A stretch of 64,000 bases of DNA from Streptomyces sp. Z26 (GTDB lineage: Bacteria > Actinomycetota > Actinomycetes > Streptomycetales > Streptomycetaceae): positions 6,018,501 through 6,082,500 of the forward strand of contig NZ_RCHV01000002.1 of assembly GCF_003665095.1 (NCBI RefSeq), read 5' to 3'. Each line of letters starts with the position of its first letter. The first letter of the stretch is position 1. This document shows positions 24,978-34,130 of the stretch, in pieces. Position numbers and translations under genes: made by a program. The notes beneath the pieces are model-generated. The model saw only the letters and a program-made list of their open reading frames with translations, searched no databases and was not told the origin of the DNA.

Positions 24978-26252
24978 ATGGCAGCGGAACACCCGCACGC
25001 GCGTCCCGCGCGCGGACACGACGCGACGGCGGCACCGCACGGGCCGCTCGACGGCGTCCGCGTGCTGGAGCTGGCCGGGATCGGCCCCGGCCCGTACGCC
25101 GCGATGGTCCTCGCGGACCTCGGCGCCGACGTCGTACGGGTCGACCGCCCCGGCGGCCCCGCCCTCGGCATCGACCCCGCGTACGACGTCACCAACCGCA
25201 ACAAGCGCTCCGTCGTCCTCGACCTGAAGACACCCGAGGGCGCCGCCGCCGCGCTCGACCTGGCGGACCGCGCCGACGTGCTGCTGGAGGGTTACCGGCC
25301 CGGCGTCGCCGAACGCCTCGGCCTCGGCCCCGACGCCTGCCTCGCCCGCAACCCCCGCCTCGTCTACGGGCGGATGACCGGCTGGGGCCAGGACGGCCCG
25401 CTCGCCCAGCGGGCCGGGCACGACCTCGGCTACGTCGCGGTGACCGGCGCCCTCGGTATCACCGGACCCGCCGAGGGCCCGCCGTACGCGCCCGCCAACC
25501 TCCTCGGGGACTACGCGGGCGGCTCGCTCTACCTGGTGATCGGCGTGCTCGCGGCCCTCCACCACGTACGCGCCGACGGCGGGACCGGGCAGGTCGTGGA
25601 CGCGGCCATCGTGGACGGTACGAGCCATCTGTCCGCCATGCTGCACGGCATGCTGGCGGCGGGCGCCTGGCAGGACCGGCGGGCGGCGAACCTGCTGGAC
25701 GGCGGCAGCCCGTTCTACGGCACGTACGAGACGCGCGACGGCGGACACATGGCCGTGGGGGCGCTGGAGCCCGCGTTCTACGCCGAGTTCACCCGACTCC
25801 TCGACCCGGGCGGGCCGTCCGCCGCGCCCGCCGACGGGCCGGACGCCGCCGCTCCCCTCCCGCCGCTCCCGCCACGCGAGGACCCCGCCCGCTGGGCCGA
25901 GCTGCGTACGGCGATCGCCGCCCGCTTCCGCACCCGTACGCGCGACGAGTGGACCCGGGTCTTCGCTGACTCCGACGCGTGCGTGGCCCCGGTCCTCTCC
26001 CTGCGCGAGGCGCCGCACCACCCCCAACTCGCCGCCCGCGCCACCTTCGTGGAGCACGACGGCATCACCCAGCCCGCGCCCGCGCCGCGCTTCTCCGCCA
26101 CCCCCGGCTCCGTACGCGGCGGGCCCGCGCTGCCCGGCGCGCACACGGCGGAGGTCGCCCGCGACTGGGGGGTGCCGGACCTGCCCGCGCCCGCCGCGGC
26201 CCTATCGCCCGCACCCGTACCCGCATCCGCCCCCGAGCAGGAAGCCGACTGA
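24978..26252 (+). CDS. CaiB/BaiF (family III) CoA-transferase, alpha-methylacyl-CoA racemase-like
   Basis: The 424-residue protein has the family III layout: VLELAGIGPGPYAAMVLADL at the start and NRNKRSVVLDLK near residue 75. The residues used by alpha-methylacyl-CoA racemases appear in order: His in RAGHDLGYVAVTG, Asp in NLLGDYAGG and Glu in VGALEPAFY. This points to a racemase that inverts 2-methyl-branched acyl-CoAs before beta-oxidation. A CoA-transferase role is the alternative. It is the first gene of the operon and is separated from the acyl-CoA dehydrogenase gene by one base. Confidence 0.85.
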   Translation: MAAEHPHARPARGHDATAAPHGPLDGVRVLELAGIGPGPYAAMVLADLGADVVRVDRPGGPALGIDPAYDVTNRNKRSVVLDLKTPEGAAAALDLADRADVLLEGYRPGVAERLGLGPDACLARNPRLVYGRMTGWGQDGPLAQRAGHDLGYVAVTGALGITGPAEGPPYAPANLLGDYAGGSLYLVIGVLAALHHVRADGGTGQVVDAAIVDGTSHLSAMLHGMLAAGAWQDRRAANLLDGGSPFYGTYETRDGGHMAVGALEPAFYAEFTRLLDPGGPSAAPADGPDAAAPLPPLPPREDPARWAELRTAIAARFRTRTRDEWTRVFADSDACVAPVLSLREAPHHPQLAARATFVEHDGITQPAPAPRFSATPGSVRGGPALPGAHTAEVARDWGVPDLPAPAAALSPAPVPASAPEQEAD

Positions 26253-26253
26253 C

Positions 26254-27396
26254 ATGCAGCGCGAGATCTTCACCGGCGACCACGACGCCTTCCGGCAGAC
26301 CGTGCGCACCTTCCTCGCCAAGGAGGTCGAGCCGTACCACGCGCAGTGGGAGCGCGACGGCGTCGTCTCCCGCGCCGCCTGGCTGGCCGCCGGACGGCAG
26401 GGGCTGCTGGGGCTGGCGGTGCCCGAGGAGTACGGCGGCGGGGGCGAGCCCGACTTCCGCTACGCGGCCGTGCTGGCCGAGGAGTTCGCGCGGGCGGGCG
26501 CGACCGGGCTCGCGCTCGGCCTGCACAACGACATCGTCGGCCCGTACCTCACCGGCCTCGCCACCGACGAGCAGAAGCGCCGCTGGCTGCCCGGCTTCTG
26601 CTCGGGCGAGACGATCACGGCCATCGCCATGACCGAGCCCGGCGCGGGCTCCGACCTCCAGGGCATCCGTACGAGCGCGGAGGACGCGGGCGACCACTGG
26701 GTGCTCAACGGGTCGAAGACGTTCATCTCCAACGGCATCCTCGCGGACCTCGTGGTCGTCGTCGCCCGGACCACGCCCGAGGGCGGCGCGAAGGGCCTCA
26801 GCCTGCTCGTCGTGGAGCGCGGCGCGGCGGGCTTCGAACGCGGCCGGAACCTCGACAAGATCGGCCAGAAGGCCCAGGACACCGCCGAGTTGTTCTTCCA
26901 CGACGTGCGGGTCCCCAAGGAGAACCTGCTCGGGGAGTTGCACGGCGCCTTCGGCCACCTGATGACGAACCTCGCCCAGGAACGCATGGCCATCGCCGTC
27001 GCCGGGATCGCCTCCGCGGAGCACGTACTGGAGCTGACCACGGCGTACGTGAAGGAACGCGAGGCGTTCGGGCGGCCGTTGGCGAAGCTCCAGCACGTGC
27101 GGTTCGAGATCGCGGAAATGGCCACCGAGTGCGCGGTCACCCGTACCTTCGTCGACCGGTGCGTCGCCGACCACGCGAAGGGCGCACTCGACGCCGTGCA
27201 CGCCTCGATGGCCAAGTGGTGGGCCACCGAACTCCAGAAGCGCGTCGCGGACCGCTGCCTGCAACTGCACGGCGGCTACGGCTACATGAACGAGTACGCC
27301 GTCGCCCGCGCGTACACCGACGGCCGGATACAGACCATCTACGGCGGGACCACGGAGATCATGAAGGAGATCATCGGCCGCTCGCTGCTCGGCTGA
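26254..27396 (+). CDS. Acyl-CoA dehydrogenase
   Basis: The 380-residue flavoprotein shows both PROSITE-type signatures: AIAMTEPGAGSDLQGI in the middle domain and a C-terminal QLHGGYGYMNEY. The catalytic Glu lies in IYGGTTEIMKEIIGR near the end. It oxidises an acyl-CoA to the trans-2-enoyl-CoA and passes electrons to ETF. It is placed between the AMACR-like and thiolase genes, so it probably acts on the same branched or medium-to-long acyl-CoAs. A ribosome-binding site (AGGAAG) lies within the end of the preceding gene. Confidence 0.92.
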   Translation: MQREIFTGDHDAFRQTVRTFLAKEVEPYHAQWERDGVVSRAAWLAAGRQGLLGLAVPEEYGGGGEPDFRYAAVLAEEFARAGATGLALGLHNDIVGPYLTGLATDEQKRRWLPGFCSGETITAIAMTEPGAGSDLQGIRTSAEDAGDHWVLNGSKTFISNGILADLVVVVARTTPEGGAKGLSLLVVERGAAGFERGRNLDKIGQKAQDTAELFFHDVRVPKENLLGELHGAFGHLMTNLAQERMAIAVAGIASAEHVLELTTAYVKEREAFGRPLAKLQHVRFEIAEMATECAVTRTFVDRCVADHAKGALDAVHASMAKWWATELQKRVADRCLQLHGGYGYMNEYAVARAYTDGRIQTIYGGTTEIMKEIIGRSLLG

Positions 27397-27512
27397 GCCC
27401 ACCGCCGCCCGCCCGAACCCGCCACCCGAGCCCTCCGCCCCGCCCCCGCCGCACCCCCGGCCCGGCACACCGACCCGGCACCCCGGACCCGACTCCCGAA
27501 AGGCAGCTCAAC

Positions 27513-28727
27513 GTGACCACGGAAGCGTACGTCTACGACGCCATCCGCACCCCGCGCGGGCGCGGCAAGGCCAACGGCGCCCTGCACGGCACCAAGCCCA
27601 TCGACCTGGTGGTCGGCCTCATCCACGAGCTGCGCCGCCGGTTCCCCGACCTGGACCCGGCCGCCATCGACGACGTCGTGCTGGGCGTCGTCGGCCCCGT
27701 CGGGGACCAGGGCTCCGACATCGCGAAGATCGCCGCCATCGCGGCGGGCCTGCCCGACACCGTCGCGGGCGTGCAGGAGAACCGCTTCTGCGCGTCCGGT
27801 CTGGAGGCCGTCAACCTGGCCGCCGCCAAGGTACGTTCCGGCTGGGAGGACCTGATCCTCGCCGGTGGCGTGGAGTCCATGTCGCGGGTGGCGCTCGGCA
27901 GCGACGGCGGCGCCTGGTTCAACGACCCGATGACCAGCTTCGAGACCTCCTTCGTGCCGCAGGGCATCGGCGCCGACCTGATCGCCACGATCGAGGGCTT
28001 CAGCCGCCGCGACGTCGACGAGTACGCCGCCCTGTCCCAGGACCGCGCCGCCGAGGCGTGGAAGGACGGCCGCTTCGACCGTTCCGTGGTGCCCGTCACC
28101 GACCGCAGCGGGGTCACCGTGCTCGACCACGACGAGCACATGCGCCCCGGCACCACCGCCGACTCCCTCGCCAAGCTCAAGCCGTCCTTCGCGGACATCG
28201 GCGAGCTGGGCGGCTTCGACGCGGTCGCGCTCCAGAAGTACCACTGGGTGGAGCGCCTCGACCACGTCCACCACGCGGGCAACTCGTCGGGCATCGTGGA
28301 CGGTTCGGCGCTCGTCGCCATCGGCAACGCGGAGGTCGGCGCGCGCTACGGGCTCCGCCCCCGCGCCCGTATCGTCTCCGCCGCCGTCTCCGGCGCCGAC
28401 CCCACCATCATGCTGACGGGCCCCGCGCCCGCCACCCGCAAGGCGCTCGCCAAGGCCGGGCTGACCATCGACGACATCGACCTGGTGGAGATCAACGAGG
28501 CGTTCGCCGCCGTCGTCCTCCGCTTCGTCCGCGACATGGGCCTGTCCCTGGACAAGGTGAACGTCAACGGCGGCGCCATCGCCATGGGACACCCGCTCGG
28601 CGCCACCGGCGCGATGATCGTCGGCACGCTCGTCGACGAACTGGAGCGCCGCGACCAGCGGTACGGCCTGGCCACGCTGTGCGTCGGCGGCGGCATGGGC
28701 ATCGCGACCGTCGTCGAACGGCTCTGA
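27513..28727 (+). CDS. Acetyl-CoA C-acyltransferase (thiolase, FadA-like)
   Basis: The 404-residue enzyme has the nucleophilic Cys93 in ENRFCASGLEAVN, the His in EINEAFAAVV/AMGHPLGATGA motifs and the second Cys in LATLCVGGGMGIA near the end. The opening YVYDAIRTPRGRGK is also typical. It cleaves 3-ketoacyl-CoA with CoA in the last step of beta-oxidation. The GTG start has AAAGG ten bases upstream. The DNA between it and the acyl-CoA dehydrogenase gene is 116 bases of Pro-rich-looking spacer without a hairpin, so the genes are probably co-transcribed. Confidence 0.92.
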   Translation: MTTEAYVYDAIRTPRGRGKANGALHGTKPIDLVVGLIHELRRRFPDLDPAAIDDVVLGVVGPVGDQGSDIAKIAAIAAGLPDTVAGVQENRFCASGLEAVNLAAAKVRSGWEDLILAGGVESMSRVALGSDGGAWFNDPMTSFETSFVPQGIGADLIATIEGFSRRDVDEYAALSQDRAAEAWKDGRFDRSVVPVTDRSGVTVLDHDEHMRPGTTADSLAKLKPSFADIGELGGFDAVALQKYHWVERLDHVHHAGNSSGIVDGSALVAIGNAEVGARYGLRPRARIVSAAVSGADPTIMLTGPAPATRKALAKAGLTIDDIDLVEINEAFAAVVLRFVRDMGLSLDKVNVNGGAIAMGHPLGATGAMIVGTLVDELERRDQRYGLATLCVGGGMGIATVVERL

Positions 28728-28799
28728 GCCCGCGCCCGTCCACCGGCCCCGCCGCCCCGCACACCCGGCACGTCCCACCCCAAACGGAGAACCACCACC

Positions 28800-31028
28800 A
28801 TGGCTGTGTCCAACGAGTCCACGGCGTCCACCATCCGCTGGGAGCAGGACGGGACCGGAGTCGTCACCCTCGTCCTCGACGACCCCGCCCAGTCCGCCAA
28901 CACCATGAACGAGGCGTTCCAGACCTCCCTGACCGAGGTCGCGGACCGCCTGGAGGCCGAGCGCGACAGCGTCCGCGGCATCATCGTCACCTCCGCCAAG
29001 AAGACGTTCTTCGCGGGCGGCGACCTGCGCGAACTGATCCAGGCGCGGCCCGAGGACGCCGAGCGCGTGTACGCGACGGGGATGCGCGTCAAGCGCGACC
29101 TGCGGCGCATCGAGACGCTCGGCAAGCCGCTCGTCGCCGCCCTCAACGGCGCCGCGCTCGGCGGTGGCCTGGAGATCGCCCTCGCCTGCCACCACCGCGT
29201 CGCCCTCGACGCGCCCGGCTCGAAGATCGGCTGCCCGGAGGCCACCCTCGGCCTGCTCCCCGGGGGCGGCGGCGTCGTCCGTACGGTACGTCTGCTGGGC
29301 ATCGCGGACGCCCTGCTGAAGGTGCTGCTCCAGGGCCAGCAGTACCGTCCGGCGAAGGCGCTGGAGGTCGGCCTCGTCCACGAGGTCGTCGCGACGCGGG
29401 ACGAACTCCTCGCCGCGGCGCGGGCGTTCGTCGACGCGCACCCCGAGTCCGGGCAGCCCTGGGACGTCAAGGGCTACAAGATCCCCGGCGGTACGCCCGC
29501 CCACCCGAAGTTCGCGGCCAACCTGCCCGCGTTCGCCGCCAACCTCGCCAAGCAGACCGCCGGCGCCCCCTACCCGGCGCAGCGGAACATCCTCGCGGCG
29601 GCCGTGGAGGGCGCGCAGGTCGACTTCGAGACCGCGCAGGCGATCGAGGCGCGCTACTTCACGGAGCTGGTCACCGGCCCCGTCGCGAAGAACATGATCC
29701 AGGCGTTCTTCTTCGACCTCCAGGCCGTCAACTCCGGCGCGAACCGCCCCCGCGACGTCCCCGAGCGCCCCGTACGCCGCGTCGCCGTGCTCGGCGCCGG
29801 GATGATGGGCGCGGGCATCGCGTACTCCTGCGCCAGGGCCGGGATCGACGTCGTGCTGAAGGACGTCACGCGGGAGGCGGCGGAGAAGGGCAAGGCGTAC
29901 TCGGCCGGGCTCCTCGACAAGGCGCTGTCCCGGGGCCGTACGACCGAGGCGCGCCGCGCCGAGCTGCTGGACCGCATCACCCCGACCGGCGACGTGGCGG
30001 ACCTCGCGGACTGCGACGCCGTCATCGAGGCCGTCTTCGAGGACACGGCGCTGAAGCACAAGGTCTTCCAGGAGGTCCAGGACGTGGTGGCGCCGGACGC
30101 GCTGCTGTGCTCCAACACCTCCACGCTGCCCATCACCACGCTCGCGGAGGGCGTACGGCGCGACGGGGACTTCGTCGGCCTGCACTTCTTCTCGCCGGTC
30201 GACAAGATGCCGCTGGTCGAGATCATCCGCGGCGGGCGGACCGGCGACGAGGCGCTGGCCCGCGCGTTCGACCTGGTGCGGCAGATCCGCAAGACGCCGA
30301 TCGTCGTCAACGACTCCCGCGGCTTCTTCACGTCCCGCGTCATCGGCCACTTCATCAACGAGGGCGTCGCGATGCTGGCCGAGGGCGTCGACCCGGCCAC
30401 CGTCGAGCAGGCCGCCGCGCAGGCGGGCTACCCGGCCAAGGTCCTCTCCCTGATGGACGAGTTGACGCTCACCCTGCCCCGCAAGATCCGTGACGAGACC
30501 CGCGAGGCACTCGCCGCCGCGGGCACCCCGCTGCCCGACCACCCGGCGGACGCGGTGATCGACCGGATGGTCGACGAGTTCGGGCGTACGGGACGCAGCG
30601 GCGGCGCGGGCTTCTACGACTACGACGAGCAGGGGCGGCGCACCGGCCTCTGGCCCGGCCTGCGCGAGCACTTCACGGCGGCGGCCGCCGGGGCGACGGC
30701 GGACGGGGCGCCCGTACGCCCCGAGGACGTCGACCTCACGGAGCTGCAGGAGCGGATGCTGTTCGTCGAGGCGCTGGACACCGTGCGGTGCGTCGAGGAG
30801 GGCGTGCTGACGTCCGTCGCGGACGCCAACATCGGCTCCATCATGGGCATCGGCTTCCCGCCGTGGACCGGGGGCGTCCTCCAGTACGTCAACGGCTACG
30901 CGGGCGGCACCGCCGGTTTCGCCGCCCGCGCGCGGCAGTTGGAGGCCGCGTACGGGCCGCGCTTCGCGGTGCCGCCGCTGCTGGCGGAGAAGGCGGCGGC
31001 CGGGGAGCGCTTCAGCGACCAGCCGTAG
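28800..31028 (+). CDS. FadB-like enoyl-CoA hydratase/3-hydroxyacyl-CoA dehydrogenase fusion
   Basis: The 742-residue bifunctional protein starts with a crotonase domain (IIVTSAKKTFFAGGDL; ALGGGLEIALACHHRVA; IGCPEATLGLLPGGGG). From about residue 325 an NAD-binding domain follows (VAVLGAGMMGAGIAYSCARA), then the 3-hydroxyacyl-CoA dehydrogenase C-terminal domains with GLHFFSPVDKMPLVEI. It carries out the hydration and oxidation steps between the dehydrogenase and the thiolase encoded upstream. The stop is only 12 bases from that of the convergent MerR gene. Confidence 0.93.
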   Translation: MAVSNESTASTIRWEQDGTGVVTLVLDDPAQSANTMNEAFQTSLTEVADRLEAERDSVRGIIVTSAKKTFFAGGDLRELIQARPEDAERVYATGMRVKRDLRRIETLGKPLVAALNGAALGGGLEIALACHHRVALDAPGSKIGCPEATLGLLPGGGGVVRTVRLLGIADALLKVLLQGQQYRPAKALEVGLVHEVVATRDELLAAARAFVDAHPESGQPWDVKGYKIPGGTPAHPKFAANLPAFAANLAKQTAGAPYPAQRNILAAAVEGAQVDFETAQAIEARYFTELVTGPVAKNMIQAFFFDLQAVNSGANRPRDVPERPVRRVAVLGAGMMGAGIAYSCARAGIDVVLKDVTREAAEKGKAYSAGLLDKALSRGRTTEARRAELLDRITPTGDVADLADCDAVIEAVFEDTALKHKVFQEVQDVVAPDALLCSNTSTLPITTLAEGVRRDGDFVGLHFFSPVDKMPLVEIIRGGRTGDEALARAFDLVRQIRKTPIVVNDSRGFFTSRVIGHFINEGVAMLAEGVDPATVEQAAAQAGYPAKVLSLMDELTLTLPRKIRDETREALAAAGTPLPDHPADAVIDRMVDEFGRTGRSGGAGFYDYDEQGRRTGLWPGLREHFTAAAAGATADGAPVRPEDVDLTELQERMLFVEALDTVRCVEEGVLTSVADANIGSIMGIGFPPWTGGVLQYVNGYAGGTAGFAARARQLEAAYGPRFAVPPLLAEKAAAGERFSDQP

Positions 31029-31040
31029 CGCCGGACGGTT

Positions 31041-31874
31041 CTAGCCGTCGGCCGGGGTCGGCGGCGCGGCCGCCTCCGCGCCGCCCACGCGCGGGGAGCG
31101 TTCCTCCGGGAACGCCCCCCGCAGCTCCTCCCGCAATGACCGCTGGAACGCGGTGAGCAGCGCCTGCACCACGATCGGCTGCATGTGCGCCGACAGGGAC
31201 TTCATCCGCTCCAACTGCTCCGGGCCGACCTCCTGTTCGCGGTACGGCTCCCACACCTCGTCCTTGAACAGGGTGCTCAACTCCCGTGCCGCCGCCCGCG
31301 CGTGGCCCTGGAGCACCTCGCGCGCGGCCAGGATCGCGGGCTGCGAGATCGGCACGTCCAGCAGCCGCGTCCCGAGGTGCAGCAGCGCGGGGTCCACCCG
31401 GAACACCTCCGGGTCGTCCGTGCGCTCCAACACGCCCATGGCGGCGAGCCGTTCGAGGTCGTCGTCGGTCAACTCCCGTCCGACGCGCCCCTCCAGCTGC
31501 CCGCGCGTGCTCTCGTCCACGGTGTCGGGCGTCCAGGAGGCGACGACGGCGCGGTGCAGGGCCAGGTCGTACGAGCTGAGGTCGTCGGGCAGCCGCTGGA
31601 GGTAGCGTTCGATGGCGGCGAGCGTCATGCCCTGGTGCTGCAACTCCTCGATCAGCGCGAGCCGCGACAGGTGGTCCGGCCCGTAGCGGCCGACGCGCCG
31701 GGCGCCGATGGTGGGCGGCGGGAGCAGGCCGCGGGTGCCGTAGAAGCGGATGGTGCGCACCGTCACCCCGGCGCGGGCGGCCAGCTCGTCGACGGTCAGG
31801 GTGTCGGACCCGGCGCCCTCCCCGCTCCGCTCCCGGTCGCCCTCCCGGTCCTGGCCCCGGTCCTGGTCCGCCAT
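31041..31874 (-). CDS. MerR family regulator next to the beta-oxidation operon
   Basis: The 277-residue protein has a MerR helix-turn-helix at about residues 25-95 (LTVDELAARAGVTVRTIRFY, GLLPPP, GRYGPDHLSRLALI). The long C-terminal domain, about 175 residues, lacks the Cys metal sites of classical MerR proteins. It more likely senses a small molecule such as an acyl-CoA. Start ATG has GGAGG upstream. A near-perfect 23-bp palindrome lies 60 bases before it. It converges on the FadB-like gene; control of that operon is suggested by proximity only. Confidence 0.88.
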   Translation of the reverse strand: MADQDRGQDREGDRERSGEGAGSDTLTVDELAARAGVTVRTIRFYGTRGLLPPPTIGARRVGRYGPDHLSRLALIEELQHQGMTLAAIERYLQRLPDDLSSYDLALHRAVVASWTPDTVDESTRGQLEGRVGRELTDDDLERLAAMGVLERTDDPEVFRVDPALLHLGTRLLDVPISQPAILAAREVLQGHARAAARELSTLFKDEVWEPYREQEVGPEQLERMKSLSAHMQPIVVQALLTAFQRSLREELRGAFPEERSPRVGGAEAAAPPTPADG

Positions 31875-31933
31875 CGGTCCCGCCTCCCTGACTGGTCCTC
31901 CGGTCCACCGGTGCGCCCGGCCGTCCCGCGTAC

Positions 31934-31956
31934 GTGGGACAGTATTGCTGTCTCAC
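31934..31956. promoter_or_regulatory. MerR operator-like 23-bp palindrome
   Basis: The arms GTGGGACAG and CTGTCTCAC (one mismatch) flank TATTG, 60 bases upstream of the MerR start. The dyad with a short AT-rich centre resembles a MerR spacer operator and suggests autoregulation. Confidence 0.6.
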
Positions 31957-32071
31957 CACTTCTGTGAAAGCTCTCGCCGCGCACCGGCCCCCGCACGCCG
32001 GTCCGTTCCTGGGTCGGCGCACGCCCCAAGCGCCGCCTGCTGGCGGAGCTGGACGGCCTGCACCAGAGCGA

Positions 32072-32091
32072 CCCGGGCACTCGCGCCCGGG
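32072..32091 (-). terminator. Hairpin CCCGGGC/GCCCGGG after the AsnC-type gene
   Basis: Seven-base arms flank a six-base loop, 20 bases downstream of the leftward regulator's stop at 32111. The region from 31957 to here holds nothing else I can support. Confidence 0.45.
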
Positions 32092-32110
32092 GGTGTGTCC
32101 GGGCCCCCGC

Positions 32111-32572
32111 TCAGGCAGTGGGGAGTCCCAGCCCCGGTGTGCTCTTGACGGTCTTCATCGTGAACTGCGAGTTGGTCCGCGCCACCCCCGGCAGCCCGGT
32201 GAGCCGGTTCAGGTAGAAGCGCTCGTACGTCGCGAGGTCGGGCACCGCCACCCACAGCACGTAGTCGGGCTGCCCGAACAGCCGCAGGCAGTGCACCACT
32301 TCGTCGAACCCGGCGACGGTCTCCTCGAACGCCTCGATGGTCCCCTTGTCCTGCACCGACATCTCCACGTGCACCAGCACCCGGAAGCCGCGCCCGAGGG
32401 CCTCCGGGGCGACCGACGCGTGGTAGCCGGTGATCACGCCGTCGCTCTCCAGCTGCCGTACGCGGCGCAGGCAGGGGGAGGGGGAGAGGCCGACGCGGTC
32501 GGCGAGTTCGGTGTTGGTGAGGCGCCCGTTCCCGGTGAGGTGCGCGATGATTGCGCGATCGGTCCTGTCCAT
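32111..32572 (-). CDS. Lrp/AsnC family regulator
   Basis: The 153-residue protein has an N-terminal helix-turn-helix (AIIAHLTGNGRLTNTELADR, VGLSPSPCLRRVRQLESDG). The C-terminal RAM ligand domain includes HCLRLFGQPDYVLWVAV. Lrp/AsnC proteins respond to amino acids. It is divergent from a PLP-dependent amino-acid decarboxylase gene, with a GCACA-N10-TGTGC repeat between them, so it probably controls that gene in response to its amino-acid substrate. ATG 32572 is chosen because family homology begins immediately after it. Confidence 0.92.
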   Translation of the reverse strand: MDRTDRAIIAHLTGNGRLTNTELADRVGLSPSPCLRRVRQLESDGVITGYHASVAPEALGRGFRVLVHVEMSVQDKGTIEAFEETVAGFDEVVHCLRLFGQPDYVLWVAVPDLATYERFYLNRLTGLPGVARTNSQFTMKTVKSTPGLGLPTA

Positions 32573-32605
32573 GGCAGAACATGCTAATCGGGGTAGCGGA
32601 TGGGG

Positions 32606-32625
32606 GCACATTCGGCATCCTGTGC
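32606..32625. promoter_or_regulatory. Candidate AsnC/Lrp operator GCACA-N10-TGTGC
   Basis: The 20-bp dyad with five-base arms lies 34 bases from the AsnC-type start and 57 bases from the decarboxylase start. The arm spacing of one and a half helical turns suits an Lrp dimer. Confidence 0.5.
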
Positions 32626-32681
32626 GGCGCCTCCGGGGCTACGGTGAGCCCGTCACCCACCGCCCACCACCGGAGGCCCCC

Positions 32682-34130
32682 GTGTCCGACCAGCCGATAC
32701 TCGCGTTGAACGAAGCCGAGCGGGAGACCGCCGACCGGCTGCTGAGCACGTTCCTCGGCGATTACGAACGCACGCTGCGCAGCCGCCCGCTGGTGCCCGA
32801 CGTGGACCGGGGGACGCTCGCCGCGCTGCTCTCCGACCCGTTCCCCGACCAGGGGGTGGGTGTCGAGGGGGTGTTCCGGGAGATCGACGAGCGGATCGTG
32901 CCGAACTCCACCGCCGTCGCCCACCCGCGCTTCCTCGCGTACGTACTGGGGCCGCCCAACGGCATCGCGCCGTACGCCGAGGCCGTCGCCGCCACCCTCA
33001 ACCAGAACTGCAACTTCTGGCAGCTCTCCCCGGCCGCGAGCGTCGTCGAGCGCGCCGTGACCAACTGGCTGGGCGGGCTGTTCGGCTACGGCGAGGAGGC
33101 CGGCGGCATCCTCACCGGCGGCGGCTCCCTCGCCACCCTCAACGCCCTGACCACCGCGCTGCACGCCCGCCGCCCCGACTTCCGCGCACGGGGCCTCCAG
33201 ACGTCGGCGCCGCCACTGGTCCTCTACACCTCCCGCGAGGCGCACCGCTGCGTGGACAAGGCCGCCGCGATCCTCGGCCTCGGCACGGAGAACGTCCGGC
33301 ACATCGCCACCGACGACCGGTTCCGCATGCGCGTCGACGCGCTGGAAGAGGCGATCCGCGCGGACCGCGCCGCCGGACGCGAACCGTTCTGCGTGGTGGC
33401 CACGCCGGGCACGGTCACCAGCGGCTCCGTCGACCCGGTCGACGCGATCGCGGACGTCTGCGCGCGCGAGGACCTGTGGTTGCACGTGGACGGCGCGTAC
33501 GGCGCGCTGTTCGTGCTCTCCGACGACGTACGGGAGTCCTTCGCGGGCGTCGGCCGCGCCGACTCGATCGCGCTGGACCCGCACAAGATGCTGTTCGCGC
33601 CGCTGGAGGCGGGCTGTCTGCTGGTGCGCGACCGCAGCCTGCTGGCCCAGGCGTACGCCTTCTCCTCCTCGTACCTCACCGTGGAGGAGGACCCGCTGAT
33701 GCTCGACTACATGGACTACGGGCCCCAACTGTCCCGCGACTTCAAGGCGTTGAAGGTGTGGAGCGCGTTGCGGGCGTTCGGGGTGGACGCTTTCCGGGCA
33801 GCGGTGGACCACACGCTGCGACTCGCCCGCCGACTGGCGGACCGCGTCGAGGCCGCCCCCGAACTGGAGTTGATGGCGCCGGTGCCGCTCACCGCCGTCT
33901 GCCTGCGGATCAGGGGCGCGGGCGACGCCGAACACACCGCCGTGCTGGCGCGGCTGATCGAGGAGGGGACCGCTTTGTTGGGACCGGCCAGGCTGAACGG
34001 GCGCCAGGGCATCCGGGCCTGCGTCACCAACCACCGCACCACACCCGCCGACATCGACCTCGTCGTCGACCGGCTGGTCGCCCTCGCACGCGAGACGTGC
34101 CCCGGCGGCGTCGGCGGGGCGGCCCGGTGA
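32682..34130 (+). CDS. PLP-dependent group II amino-acid decarboxylase
   Basis: The 482-residue enzyme belongs to the aromatic-amino-acid/glutamate decarboxylase fold. GGILTGGGSLATLNALTTAL contacts the phosphate of PLP, HVDGAYGALF carries the Asp that pairs with the pyridine nitrogen, and Lys302 in DPHKMLFAP forms the Schiff base. The GTG start has GGAGG five bases upstream. It overlaps a PaaI-type thioesterase gene by 4 bases, and an AsnC-type regulator is divergent. Substrate may be an aromatic or diamino acid; this cannot be fixed from sequence. Confidence 0.88.
   Translation: MSDQPILALNEAERETADRLLSTFLGDYERTLRSRPLVPDVDRGTLAALLSDPFPDQGVGVEGVFREIDERIVPNSTAVAHPRFLAYVLGPPNGIAPYAEAVAATLNQNCNFWQLSPAASVVERAVTNWLGGLFGYGEEAGGILTGGGSLATLNALTTALHARRPDFRARGLQTSAPPLVLYTSREAHRCVDKAAAILGLGTENVRHIATDDRFRMRVDALEEAIRADRAAGREPFCVVATPGTVTSGSVDPVDAIADVCAREDLWLHVDGAYGALFVLSDDVRESFAGVGRADSIALDPHKMLFAPLEAGCLLVRDRSLLAQAYAFSSSYLTVEEDPLMLDYMDYGPQLSRDFKALKVWSALRAFGVDAFRAAVDHTLRLARRLADRVEAAPELELMAPVPLTAVCLRIRGAGDAEHTAVLARLIEEGTALLGPARLNGRQGIRACVTNHRTTPADIDLVVDRLVALARETCPGGVGGAAR

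Noticed and set aside
27339..30671. Open frame of 1,110 codons opposite the thiolase and FadB-like genes
   Set aside because: It is a shadow of two well-supported genes and has no recognisable domain or ribosome-binding site.
31957..32110. Possible gene remnant near RRLLAELDGLHQ
   Set aside because: A short coding-like patch is visible, but there is no start, ribosome-binding site or conserved length; too little to support a feature.
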